64,000 nucleotides of DNA. It comes from Anisodus tanguticus (taxonomy: Eukaryota; Streptophyta; Magnoliopsida; Solanales; Solanaceae). The notes under the pieces are model-generated. The model did no database searches and was not told the DNA's origin. It saw only the letters and a program-made list of their open reading frames with translations. The position numbers and the translations under genes were made by a program. Within the stretch, counting starts at the first letter, position 1, and each line of letters begins with the position of its first letter. Location: positions 46,706,255 to 46,770,254 of the forward strand of contig CM067555.1 in the NCBI GenBank assembly GCA_034509755.1, in the 5' to 3' direction. Positions 1 to 10,281 of this stretch are shown here, one piece after another.

Positions 1-2121
1 TCAAATTTAATATATATGTATAAAAAATAATTTTAACATATATATACAATATAATCTTTTATATATACAATATAATTTTTTGACTAAGAGTATTCAATTG
101 ACCACCCTTCTATCTATGTGGTTCCGCCACTGATGTCGTCCTCCCCATCCCCATTGTTTGAGACTTGTCATGTTAAGGATAGTTAGCCAAAAATCGGATA
201 AAGGTATCCTCTCTTTTTTTTTCTCTGTTTTTTTCTCCATTAAAAACTCCATTAACTTACTTAATAGGAGTATCGTTCATATAAGAGCTATAGCCATTTA
301 ACTCGTATTCATTGTTATGATGAGGGTAACTCAACAACACTTTGGGAAATACGCATATCAAAAATCTAAGAAAAGCTCGTAACGATTTTAAATCAAGCAA
401 TATTTTAAATGTAAAATATGAGGATGATATAATATATTCAAGATCGCAATATGTTTACTTAAATGTTGTACTAAATTAAATACCGTTACATAATATAAAA
501 TGAGGAGGGTACATGTTTCAAACAAATCCCATGCCCTCCTACACGGTATAGCGGGCAGCATAGCGCTTGATTCACCAAAAATCACCATCTTTTATGTGCA
601 TATCCAATCCCACGCCTAATCCATTAATATATGCAGATTCAAAATATCAATTTAATAGATTAAACTGATATTCTTGATTGAACTTATTAAACAAATTATG
701 TGTTCAAAGTTCCAACCTATATTTATTAAAATTTTAGTAATTTTACATATATATTAATAACTTGTATTGAAAATTATGAGTTCTGATGAATCTATAACCA
801 AAAAATTATGTCTGCATTTGTGCTCTGTGTTTACCCCAAAAAAGATACAGTTGAATTTGTAAGTGATTTTAAGGATACTTGGATTGATTCGTAAGCAAAC
901 GTAATAAATAATTATAGATAAATAAGCAAATGTAAATAATACGCAATAGAAATAGCCTAAATTGATAGAATCTTGATTGAGACTTGTCCCTGAGATTGGT
1001 CCGGTCCTTAGCTGAATTGATTTGAACCCGAGCCAATATTGAGAGCTTGAGTATCTTAAGTTTACAATGAAATCGTGCAAGTGAATGTAATGAGAATCAG
1101 ATGCCCTTCCAACATAAAGGTTGGACTCCTTTTATAGTTAACAATACAAGTTATTGACGTTAAAGAAACAATCTCTAATTTAATGCACTTTAATGAGAAT
1201 GACGCTCATTTAATGAGAAAGGAGTAATTGTCGGCGTCATGTCCGAAACGGTTACATGCTGAGTCTCTTCGATCGCCATCCGATGTCATCTGGTTCAGCT
1301 ACCACTTGACCTTGCCTTTGTACCTGGACTCACCCCGGTGTAACCCACATTTGATACAAAGTATTGCTACTCCCTTCGATCTCATACTTAAACCATGCCA
1401 CGTGTCGTGCCGGTTTTCACCATATACAGATAATCCCCACACTTCTAGAATCAAAGTTTACCGAAGTGATGGAAAGTGGAAATAATTCCTTCCTTCTTGC
1501 CGGAAAGTCATGTAATCACCATTACTACTGCCTCATTAAGAACCTTGCAGAAAAAATCCTCTTCGGCATAAAAATCGGACTAAGGACAAATCAATGCAGA
1601 ATCTTAGGGATTCAAACGATATCTCCGTCATTTTTTTTCTTTTGTCAATGGTCGGCCGGTGCTAAAAAAGTACCATTACCGTAAAAAGATTGATCTCGGA
1701 TTTTTAGTGTTTATCCAGAATTTTTAATCTTTGAGTTTCGACTCTTGAGTTTTTAGTTGTACCCGAAACTTCTCGTGGGTTTTTAGTGCACCCGAAACTT
1801 TTATTACCTCACGACTTTTGAGACCGGAGATGTTAATGACCACGAATTTCCACTCCTGATTTTGGTAAAGTCCGGGAATTAAATGCATTTGGTTAACTTT
1901 ACGACCGGGAAACAAAGTATTAGGCCTTTATCCATTAGACTTAAACATAGTTCTAACCAGGAATAATTCCTCCGTTATGAAGCCTTTTTATCTATGAATT
2001 TATTGGAACTTTAACTCCTTTAATTTTTATCGAGAATTAATCATCTAATTATTGGGTGAAGTTTTGGGCCTAAACTCCTTATGCTTATGAAGATGACGTC
2101 TCATTTTCATCATGGCACAAT
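1..2121. other. Gene-free AT-rich intergenic DNA
   Basis: No open reading frame here resembles a known protein. The first ~1.2 kb is AT-rich with runs of TATATA. The stretch from about 1680 to 1900 contains loosely repeated phrases (variants of 'tttttagtg...cccgaaactt'), which suggests decayed repeat DNA. It probably belongs to the same degraded retroelement territory as the gag relic at 2.7-3.4 kb, but no LTR ends could be defined. Confidence 0.5.
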
Positions 2122-2199
2122 TGTTAGGATTCGTAGTCCTTAGGATTTGTAGTCCTTAAGTGTTAGAATTCGTAGCCCTTAGGATTTGCAGTCCTTATT
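2122..2199. repeat. Two-copy 39-bp tandem repeat
   Basis: Two adjacent copies (2122-2160 and 2161-2199) of a 39-bp unit are visible. Each is built from two similar half-units of the form 'ttaggatt(c/t)gtagtcctta'. The copies differ by only a few substitutions. No coding or regulatory meaning is apparent. Confidence 0.8.
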
Positions 2200-2701
2200 T
2201 GCTTTTAGGTGTGAGCAAATTTAATAATGATTTAGTTCATTCGGACATATACAAGAATGTTTAGAAAGTGCATGTTTCACTTCATTCATTCCGCGAACAT
2301 ACACAAGTGCTTTTGCATATAAGATAGTTTAGAGGAAATTAATAAAAGTACACTGCAAGAGAATTGCGGCCGAGCTGACATCTATTGGGTCTAGCAGATT
2401 CCTGATTTTGTTTCTTTCTATTTTTTACCACGGGGCTGATCTGGCAGTCCTCGATCCTTTTTTCTTTATTCCGGAGCCAGTTCAGGTTATCTCCGATATT
2501 TATTCTTGAGTACAAAGTATAAGGATTCAGGCATGGTGCCTCCGGTCATAGTGACTTCCTTTAACTCCGCTCTAGAGCCATCTTCAAATTCTTCCGGTAC
2601 TTATTGCCATAGTTCCCACTACTTTAATGCAACAGTCCCCAGTGTTCATAGACATTACTATTTTTTATGTAAATCATTTTCAGGTGATTCACACCAAAAC
2701 G

Positions 2702-3380
2702 CTACTGCCTCTTGTCAATCTGTGATCCTGATGAGTACGGTTCGAATCGGTGCCTAGAATGCCTCCGACCAGAGTTCTGTTGATATTTATTTCGGGTCAT
2801 AGAAGACATCGATGTAATCATCTGATCACCTTTCATGCGAATTTTGGACTCGTACCTATTTTGTACGTCTGCCCATGTCACTGCTGGAAATTCGAACATG
2901 TTCTCCTTTAATTTGAACGAAGCACTGAAACTCCTAGGATTCAGCCCCTTGGTGAAAGCTTCAGCCCATTCGTCCGGTACTCGGGGAAGAAGCATCCGTT
3001 TCTTTTGGAACCTGGTCACGAACTCCCGTAGCAATTTCGTATCCTTCTGAGCAATTTTGAATATATCCGTTTTTCTTGCTTGAACTTTCTGAGCTCCAGC
3101 ATATGCCTTTATAAAAGAATCTGCAAGCATTTCAAATGAGTTAATAGAATGTTCGGGAAATTGAGAATACAAGGTCATTGCTCATTTGGATAATGTTTTG
3201 CCAAATTTCTTTAGCAAAATGGACGTCATCTCATCCGGATGCATGTCGTTCCCTTCACCGCACAAGTGTACACATGCTCATGTGGATCCGTAGTTCCATC
3301 ATACTTTGGGAGATCTGATATTTTAAACCTTTTTGGTATCAACCTCGAAGTTTCACTCGGTGGAAATGACAACTGGATGT
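2702..3380 (-). pseudogene. Ty3/gypsy gag relic
   Basis: Minus-strand translation gives a retrotransposon gag core. It begins near 3380 with a 'PKYDGTTDPHEHV'-like segment, then 'ILLKKFGKTLSK', and continues in the frame 3178-2702 with 'SINSFEMLADSFIKAYAGAQ', 'LLREFVTRFQKKRMLLP' and 'AFTKGLNPRSF...WADVQNRYESKIR'. These are the hallmark gag segments of plant Ty3/gypsy elements of the Athila/Tat type. The frame is broken by at least one stop or frameshift around 3178-3200. No protease, RT or integrase follows downstream (lower coordinates). It is therefore a dead fragment that cannot encode a capsid by itself. Confidence 0.82.
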
Positions 3381-3407
3381 ATCTCTTTGAGTCCGTTCCC
3401 TACAGGA

Positions 3408-3930
3408 TCAAAGGCGCTCCGAGAATTTTCTCTTGGATAATAGACCCGATGTACTTGAAGCTTTCTTTCTTTGGAATGACCTGAGCACATCCCCGCCTGT
3501 CTCAAGGCTGCTCCCGTTACTGAAATTGCACTCTAAGTATTCTGTCTTGGTCCTACTCAACCTGAACCATTTAGATTCCCGAGTCTGTATCCAAACCCCC
3601 AGCTTAGCGTTCACTCCATTGTGAGTCTCATCAATCAGGACTATGTCGTCTGCGAATAACATACACTATGGCACCTCCCCATTGGATTTGTCACGTCAGT
3701 CAATCCATCACAAAGGCAAATAAGAATGGGCTAAGAGTTGATCCCTGGTGCATCCCCATCATCACTGGGAAGTGCTCCGAGTGTCCTCCTACTATCCGTA
3801 CCCTGTTCTTGGCTCCATCATACATATCCTTGATCACCCTACTATACGCCACATGTACACCTCTAACCTTCAAACATCTCCATAGAACCTCCCTAGGTAT
3901 TTTGTCGTATGTTTCTCGAGGTCGATGAAA
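3408..3930 (-). pseudogene. RTE-type LINE reverse transcriptase fragment
   Basis: Read on the minus strand from 3930 downwards, the sequence encodes the central RT of a plant RTE-clade LINE: a 'LEKTYDKIPREVLWRCL' segment, 'VIKDMYDGAKNRVR', 'GMHQGSTLSPFLFAFVMD', then the catalytic 'MLFADDIVLIDET' box (FADD) near 3630-3662 and 'LSRTKTEYLEC'. Stops interrupt the frame and neither end of the LINE is present. It abuts the gypsy gag relic, so one was probably inserted beside or into the other. It is the same family as the RTE pieces at 4521-5122, 57526-58023 and 62500-64000. Confidence 0.88.
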
Positions 3931-4139
3931 ATCATATGCAAGATAGATAAAAATAAGTAATTTGACTAAATTGCCCCAAATTAAATAGGCATTGAGATTT
4001 GATCACATAACACTTAGTAGTGGCAAATCTGAAAAAAAAAATGAGATTAATTTTTTCTTGATTTAATAAGTGGACACTCTTTTTTACCCAAGAAAAAAGG
4101 CTAAGTGGACACTCTGTTTGATCTAGAGGGAGTATGGTA

Positions 4140-4420
4140 CTCCCTCCGTCTCAAATTATTTATAGTGGTTACTAAAAATAGTTGTCTCAAATTATTTACC
4201 GTTTTAAAAATTCAAGGCACAATATATTATTTTTCCCTATTTTACCCTTAGTTTAATTTTATCATTAATGGTGATTACACATAAATAGAGTAAACATTTA
4301 ATGAAGAGGTTATAACTTAGACATAAATAAGAGCAAAAGTAGTCAAATACTTCTCCTAATTAATATTTTCTAAGGGGTGTGTATAACAGATAAGCGATAA
4401 ATAATTTGAGATGGAGAGTG
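4140..4420. mobile_element. Stowaway-type MITE (281 bp)
   Basis: Terminal inverted repeats start CTCCCTCCGTCTCAAATTAT at the left. The right end reads back as the complement of 'aaataatttgagatggagagtg'. The element is flanked by TA dinucleotides (4138-4139 and 4421-4422), the expected Tc1/mariner-type target duplication. It is AT-rich and non-coding. A close relative of the same length lies at 53270-53550. Confidence 0.9.
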
Positions 4421-4520
4421 TACTATTATTATTTTAAATATAATATTTATTTTAACTGTTATTTAGATATTAATAATAATAATAATAATGCATTAGTAAA
4501 TTCATCGTTATGTAATGATG

Positions 4521-5122
4521 GGAGTGGCTTCTGTTGTGGAAAAAATGAGACAAGTGAGGCTGATATGGTTCGGGAACGTGAAGAGGATGTGTGAGGATGC
4601 GCCAGTAAGGAGGTGTGAGAGGTTGGCTATCACAAGAGTTATGAGAGGTCGAGGTAGGACAAAGAAGAACCGGGGGAGGTGATTAGACAGGGCATGGCAC
4701 AACTTCGGCTTACTGAAGACATGACCCTAGATAGGAAGGTGTGGAAGTCGAGGATTAAGGTAGAAGTGTAGTAGGTAGTCAAGTGGTGTCGCACTGTAGG
4801 TGGAAAATGGTAGGGACTAGCACCCTCTCCACGTATCCTTATTAGTAGTATTATTTAGTAATCGCGTAGTTGTCTATTCTTCAATTGTCACTATCTATTG
4901 CGCATTTGCTTTGTACCCTGCTATTTGCTGTCATATTTTTTGTGTCTGCGTCGAATTCATTCTCCTTTATTTTTCTTTTATTCTATTTTCCTTTTTTTTT
5001 CTTTCCTTTTGAACCTAGGGTCTTTCGGAACAACCTCCCTGCCCCACAAATATAGTGGTAGGGCTGCGTACATCCTATCCTCTCCAGATCTTTGTGGGAT
5101 TACACTGGGTATGTTGTTGTTG
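4521..5122 (+). mobile_element. 5'-truncated RTE LINE 3' end
   Basis: The left part encodes the C-terminus of the RTE polyprotein ('LIWFGNVKRMCEDAPVRRCE', then 'RGRGRTKK'), broken by stops. The right part is the RTE 3' UTR ending in the typical GTTGTTGTTGT tail after 'ggattacactgggtat'. The flanks share TAATGATG (4513-4520 and 5123-5130), a probable target-site duplication. This fits a 5'-truncated LINE insertion made by target-primed reverse transcription. Confidence 0.85.
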
Positions 5123-5130
5123 TAATGATG

Positions 5131-6187
5131 AGAAATGTAATTATATATAATAATCGATCTTGTGTGATTGTATCATTACCTTTTTCTCCCCTCATCTTAC
5201 CCTCTTTTTTTTGTATTAGTGTAAGCTTATTCTTCAGATTGCTAGTGTATGGCATTATGAAAGGACAAAAAATGATATAATATATTTAAATATTGTATCA
5301 ATAAAAATAATATAGTACATTATAATATAATATAATAAAAATTATTTTTTTGTTTAATGGTATTTTAAAAGTCGTCATCTTTTCTTTATTTATATCAACG
5401 AGACAATCTTAAGAATAATTCGGATGGAAAATTTTCTTGAGAATAAAAAGCATATAGAATGTAATTTTATGTTAGCAAAAGAGTTTGATCCAACACCAAG
5501 ACGCATGAGAGCAAGAGTTTGCATAGTATATAGTCTATTTCTATGCAGTTGCAACATCCACAAGGTTGCATAGCTTCATTAAGCAAGAATTTATTTAGCG
5601 GCGAATTCAGAGTTTATGAGTTCCTATAGCTATGATACAATAATAATCGAATTCATAATAAAAAATGTATCAATTTTAATATTTTTTTAATATATACATT
5701 ATATATGCAGAAGCTATTGAATTCATGTGAATATGCTCTGGACATGCCACTGATTTTGCTCCCAAGAGCAAAGTCAAACTTGGTCTTGTATAAATGGTTT
5801 TGAATGTCTCAGTGATAAATTATGCATTTTAGATGTTTATATCAACTCAATAAATATATAATATACATTCTTATCATTGAAATATAATTAATTAATATAT
5901 ATTTTTACTTTAACTTATAGCTTAATCATAATAAGTTAGTAGTATGATTTGATGTATACATCAAATGCAATAAAATTCATAAAATTATTGGAGTATGTGT
6001 AAGATTGAATAATTGATGTCATTAATTAGCATATACAATTATTTGTAGGCAACAACGTCCTTTTCTTCAATTTAAGAGTTATCTTTTACTCTCTCCATTC
6101 ACTTTTACTTATCCACTATATTAAAAATAAATATCTATCTTTATTTGTCTAGTTTGAAAAATCAAGATAGAATTTACCACTTAGTTA
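5131..6187. other. Gene-free AT-rich DNA
   Basis: No protein-like frame longer than background is seen. 6090-6187 looks like a degraded MITE fragment ('ctctccattcacttttacttatccact'). The rest is unclassified AT-rich sequence. Confidence 0.5.
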
Positions 6188-6442
6188 CTCCCTATGTTCA
6201 CGTTTACTTGTCACGTTTCGTTTCTCGAGAGTCAAACTATATGAATTTTGACCAACATTTGTAAATGTATTTTTCATTATATTAATATGAGAAGAATTGC
6301 ACTTTATAATATTTTTCGTATAGTTTTTGAATATCTAAATTTTATTTAAACTATCGAATTAATCTAATTAAATTTAACATTAAAAATAATCAAATTGACT
6401 TTCGAGAACCGAAACGTGACAAGTATAAGTGAACGGAGGGAA
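6188..6442. mobile_element. Stowaway-like MITE, second family
   Basis: The left end 'CTCCCTATGTTCACGTTTAC' followed by 'ttgtcacgtttcg' is mirrored at the right by 'cgaaacgtgacaagtataag' and 'tgaacggaggga'. A TA precedes the left end. The right boundary is less certain by a few bases. Non-coding. Confidence 0.75.
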
Positions 6443-6535
6443 CACTAATTTACCCTTCTTATTAACCGTAATCATTTGCCAGTGCATTTCCAAAACGTGA
6501 TACAGTAAACTTATCATTTTATTAAGGGAAAAAGT

Positions 6536-7609
6536 TCAAATATGTCATCGAACTATCAAAAAAGGCTCATTCATGCCACTCGTTAATAGTTGGGCCAAAA
6601 AAATGCCACTGTCATAATCATTTTGCGTCATATATGTCATTACTCACTAACAGAACTCTACTACTATTAGATTTTGCCACGTGGCATTATCTAAACTCTT
6701 CATTTTACGAGTGACATATATGAGCCATTTCGTTAAGTTTAGTGGCATATTTGAGCCTTTTCTCATTTCCTATATATAAATGTTTATTTTTTCTAATTTT
6801 ATGTAACAAGCTTATAAGGACAAGTTTGTCTCTTATACTAAGAACATCACTATTTTACATGAAAAAACTATACTCTCTTATTTAATTGTATTATGAATCT
6901 AATCTTATTCTATATCATTCACAATTTTCAAGTACTTTATGACTCTTTAAAAAGATTTTAAAACACACATAAAATTTGTTGAAAAGAGAGTAAACTAATG
7001 AGGTGTAGATGAGTATGAAAAGTACATATGAATGTGACATATTTGAGTCTTCTCCCAACCACTATTAACACCCCAAATTTCACTCATATGTAACTTTTCA
7101 TATCCATCTACACCTCATTAGTGTACTCTCTTTTAAATCTGTCTATTCTTTTCTTATATAAATTTTATGTATTTTTAAATCTTTTTAAAGAGTCATAAAG
7201 TACGTAAAAATTATGATTGATGTAGAAAAGATTAGATTCATAATCCAATTAAATAAGAAAGTATAATTTTTTTCATGTAAAATAATAATGTTATTAGTAT
7301 AAGGGACAAACTTGTCCTTATAAATTTGATACATAAAATTAGAATAGGTGGAGGTTTATATAAGAATTAGAAAAAGAAATGGGAAAAGACTCAACTATGC
7401 CACAGAACTTAACGAAATGGCTCATATACGCCACTCGTAAAATAAAGGGTTTACATAATGCCGCGTGACAAAATCTGATAGTAGTAGAGTTCTGTTAGTA
7501 AGTAGTGACATATATGACCCAAAATGGTAACGACGGTGGCATTTTTGAGCTCAACTATTAACGAGTGACATGAATGAACCTTTTCTGATAGTTTGATGAC
7601 ATATTTTTT
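6536..7609. repeat. Giant foldback / ~1.07-kb inverted repeat
   Basis: The left arm (6536 to about 7040) and the right arm (about 7080 to 7609) are inverted copies along almost their whole length. For example, 'gccactcgttaatag' at left pairs with 'ctattaacgagtgac' at right, and 'gacaagtttgtctcttata' pairs with 'tataagggacaaacttgtc'. The centre is near 7070, with a loop of only tens of bases. Near-identical GGGAAAA(A)G sequences lie in direct orientation just outside both ends (6526-6534 and 7610-7617), which could be an 8-9 bp target duplication of hAT or Mutator type. No transposase is encoded. Transcription through it would give a very long hairpin RNA. Confidence 0.9.
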
Positions 7610-7750
7610 GGGAAAAGGACACAAATGGCCGACCGGGTGAAACTATTGACACCCGGTGGCCCAAGTATTCTTAAAAGTCATTTTTAGCCTTTTCAAAATA
7701 ATTCCATTTTCTAGCCATTTTCAACTAATTTCAGCATATTCATATAAAGT

Positions 7751-8095
7751 GTATCATTTTTGTATAGAATATGTATCACTGCTGTATATATATAGAAAAT
7801 GTATCATACGTATAGAAATTGTATCATTATTGTATAGAATATGTATCACTACTGTATATGTATAGAAAAATGTATCATACATATAGAAATTGTATCATTT
7901 TGTATAGAATATGTATCACTATTGTATATGTATAAAAATGTATTACACGTATTGAAACTGTATCATTGTTATATAGAATATGTATCACTATTGTATATGT
8001 GTAGAACACGTATAGAAATTGTATCATTATCGTATAAAATATGTTTCCCGAAAGTATAAGTATAGAAAATATATCATTGTTGTATAATAAATGTA
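7751..8095. repeat. ~70-bp AT-rich minisatellite
   Basis: Five successive units begin with 'gtatcatt..tgtatagaatatgtatcac' at about 7751, 7821, 7892, 7960 and 8021 (periods 70, 71, 68 and 61), followed by a decayed unit near 8070. Within each unit the phrase 'gtatcat...tatagaaa' is itself doubled. Apparent reading frames on both strands are by-products of the repeat. Confidence 0.9.
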
Positions 8096-9737
8096 TATTC
8101 AACGTATAATTTATGTTTAATAAATATATAATTAATGTATCCTTACTAATTATACACATCTTATACATGTAGTATTTGTTGTATAAATCTTGAATATCTA
8201 AATTTTAATTACTCATAAAATATTAAATTAGTCTTATCACATTTAAAAAGCATGTCCAATAAATATAATGAAATTTGAGATAGGATCATACCTATCAACT
8301 TGTTATGTCCAAAAAAATAAGATAAAAATACTGAATATGGACGGAAGAAAATATTTATTTAAACAAATTAAGAAGGAAAGGATATCATACAAGCAGTGCA
8401 AACGCAAAGGGCCATCATTGCCTGTATATGCCTAGCAAATATATAATAGGCCCAAAAAATGGCAAGTAGTAACGTTCCCCATTTTGGGCCCAAAAAAATG
8501 CAACTTGCAAGAGAATTATGGGACTGGGCGAGCTGGGCCGGTTACGCTTGGCATTATTTTGGGCCGGCCGGCCAGCTCGGGTCATTTGTTCAAAATGGGC
8601 CTTTTTTTTCGTGATCGTCACATCATGTACTTTTCTCATATTTTTTTCCCTTTTATTAATTACTTCTCAAGGAATGTGTCAAGTCAAATATGAACAAGTG
8701 AAAATGGACTAAAGGAGTATGACGACTACAAGAATGGTGTCAAATCTTAAGCTCTCTAAAGTGCACTCCCTCCATTTAGAGAGTTGAATAAGAATATTTA
8801 ATGACATAAATACCATTAAAGTAGACCACATCCCTCCGCAATAACATCATGTTATTATTAGATTACTATTATTATTTAAATATAGCAATCTCTATATTAT
8901 TATTATCCGCATCATATTTTTATTATTATTCATCATATAACAATTTTCGTATCAAATTAAGCATATCATTTGCATATATGCTTGGCAAACTTCTAAGAAA
9001 CTTCAAACGAGATTGCCGCCTAATTACAAGAATTTTTGTATCTATTGAAATATGAATCCTGATCTCTCATAATTTTCACTCATTTTATCGACTACCACAC
9101 CATACTTTTGAATACCCATGTTCATTTGTTTTTTTAAGACATCTTTGTAAGTTATATGGAGGATAATAAGTATGGATAACAATGGGGAGGGGTAGAGGGA
9201 TTTTGACCTTCTGCGGGGTAAGGTTGGGTGATTGGTTTTGATCAGTTATGACAAGGATGAGAATACATGCTACGAAAGATAGGGTCGAGTCTGATACATC
9301 AATCGTCTACTCAAGATTCTTGCACGATTTTGGTAATCCCCTTATTCTTTACGGTCGATATTTTGCTTTGCTTAGGTCCACTATACATGTTCTAGTAGTT
9401 CTGAAGGTAGAAATAACAACACGGTAGGGCGGGGCAGGTTTGACCTTATGCAGGGTAAAGTCAGTGCAGGACATGTTAAAACAATTTTTTCGCGAGTTAA
9501 AGATTCAAACCCGCCCTCCCCCTCCCCAATCCCCAATTATTACTTGCTGGAGCGGAGCACAGACGAGCGAGCAGAGCCAAAGAAAGAGATAAGTCCGTCA
9601 TAGAGCAATCGACTAGAAATAGAAGACTACTAGCCTGAGAGAAGTGGCCTCTCTCAGGAAAGATGGCCCAATTTCTCTTTCTTTTTTATTTCAGTTTTTT
9701 TTTTTTCAATGACCCAGAAGGCTAAAGTAGATCTATA

Positions 9738-9778
<41 letters not shown>

Positions 9779-10050
9779 AAACACCGGACATGAAAACAAA
9801 TATCGACACTCTTTTAGTTTTCTCGGGCACCAAGGAAATTGCCTCCATGATCAGTGCCTGCTGCTCCTAGCACCCCATACCCCATTGCCATCCCTAAATT
9901 TTGTAAGGATTGCACTCCCTCCATTTAAAGAGTTGATGAAGTCTTTAGGAGGGAATCCACCATCAACAGAACCAACACAATGAATGGTGCCCACAACTAA
10001 GCCAAAAATTTCACCCCATCCAATATTTCTAGTCATTCATTACCACCCTG
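8096..10050. other. Gene-free repeat-rich DNA
   Basis: No gene is seen. Notable pieces are: a GC-rich patch with a GGCCGGCCGGCC palindrome around 8560; two copies of 'gcactccctccattta(g/a)agagttga' near 8762 and 9912; a GC-rich pair 'aatggggaggggtagaggg' (about 9190) and 'gccctccccctccccaat' (about 9510) in inverse orientation, possibly the ends of a decayed hAT-like element; a 9-bp perfect stem 'cctgagaga...tctctcagg' at 9633-9657; and a ~37-base poly-A run at about 9740-9776. Confidence 0.5.
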
Positions 10051-10281
10051 CATTTTCAGCTATATTATACAGTGTTTAACAACCTATACAAAAAGGGGGG
10101 AAACATATCCATATGTTAAATCCAAAAAAAAAATTGGTTTAATAAAGGTCAACAGCGACTCCGAACCCTTTGGCAAATACCATATATAAGTTTGCATGGG
10201 ATATGCAACACTACCATATTGTTTGGCTTTTAACTAGCTTTTCGATATCCTACAGAAAGCAAGCCAAGTATGATGATATTT
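10030..10281 (-). other. Probable 3' UTR region of the GATA gene
   Basis: About 250 bp immediately downstream of the GATA stop codon on the minus strand, with no other feature. No canonical AATAAA is visible in a convincing position, so the polyadenylation site is not placed. Confidence 0.4.

Noticed and set aside
7751..8095. CRISPR-like array (repeated units with spacers)
   Set aside because: Units are continuous AT-rich tandem copies without unique spacers, in a eukaryotic genome.
7656..8168. Short Tyr/Ile-rich frames on both strands
   Set aside because: Produced by the 70-bp minisatellite.
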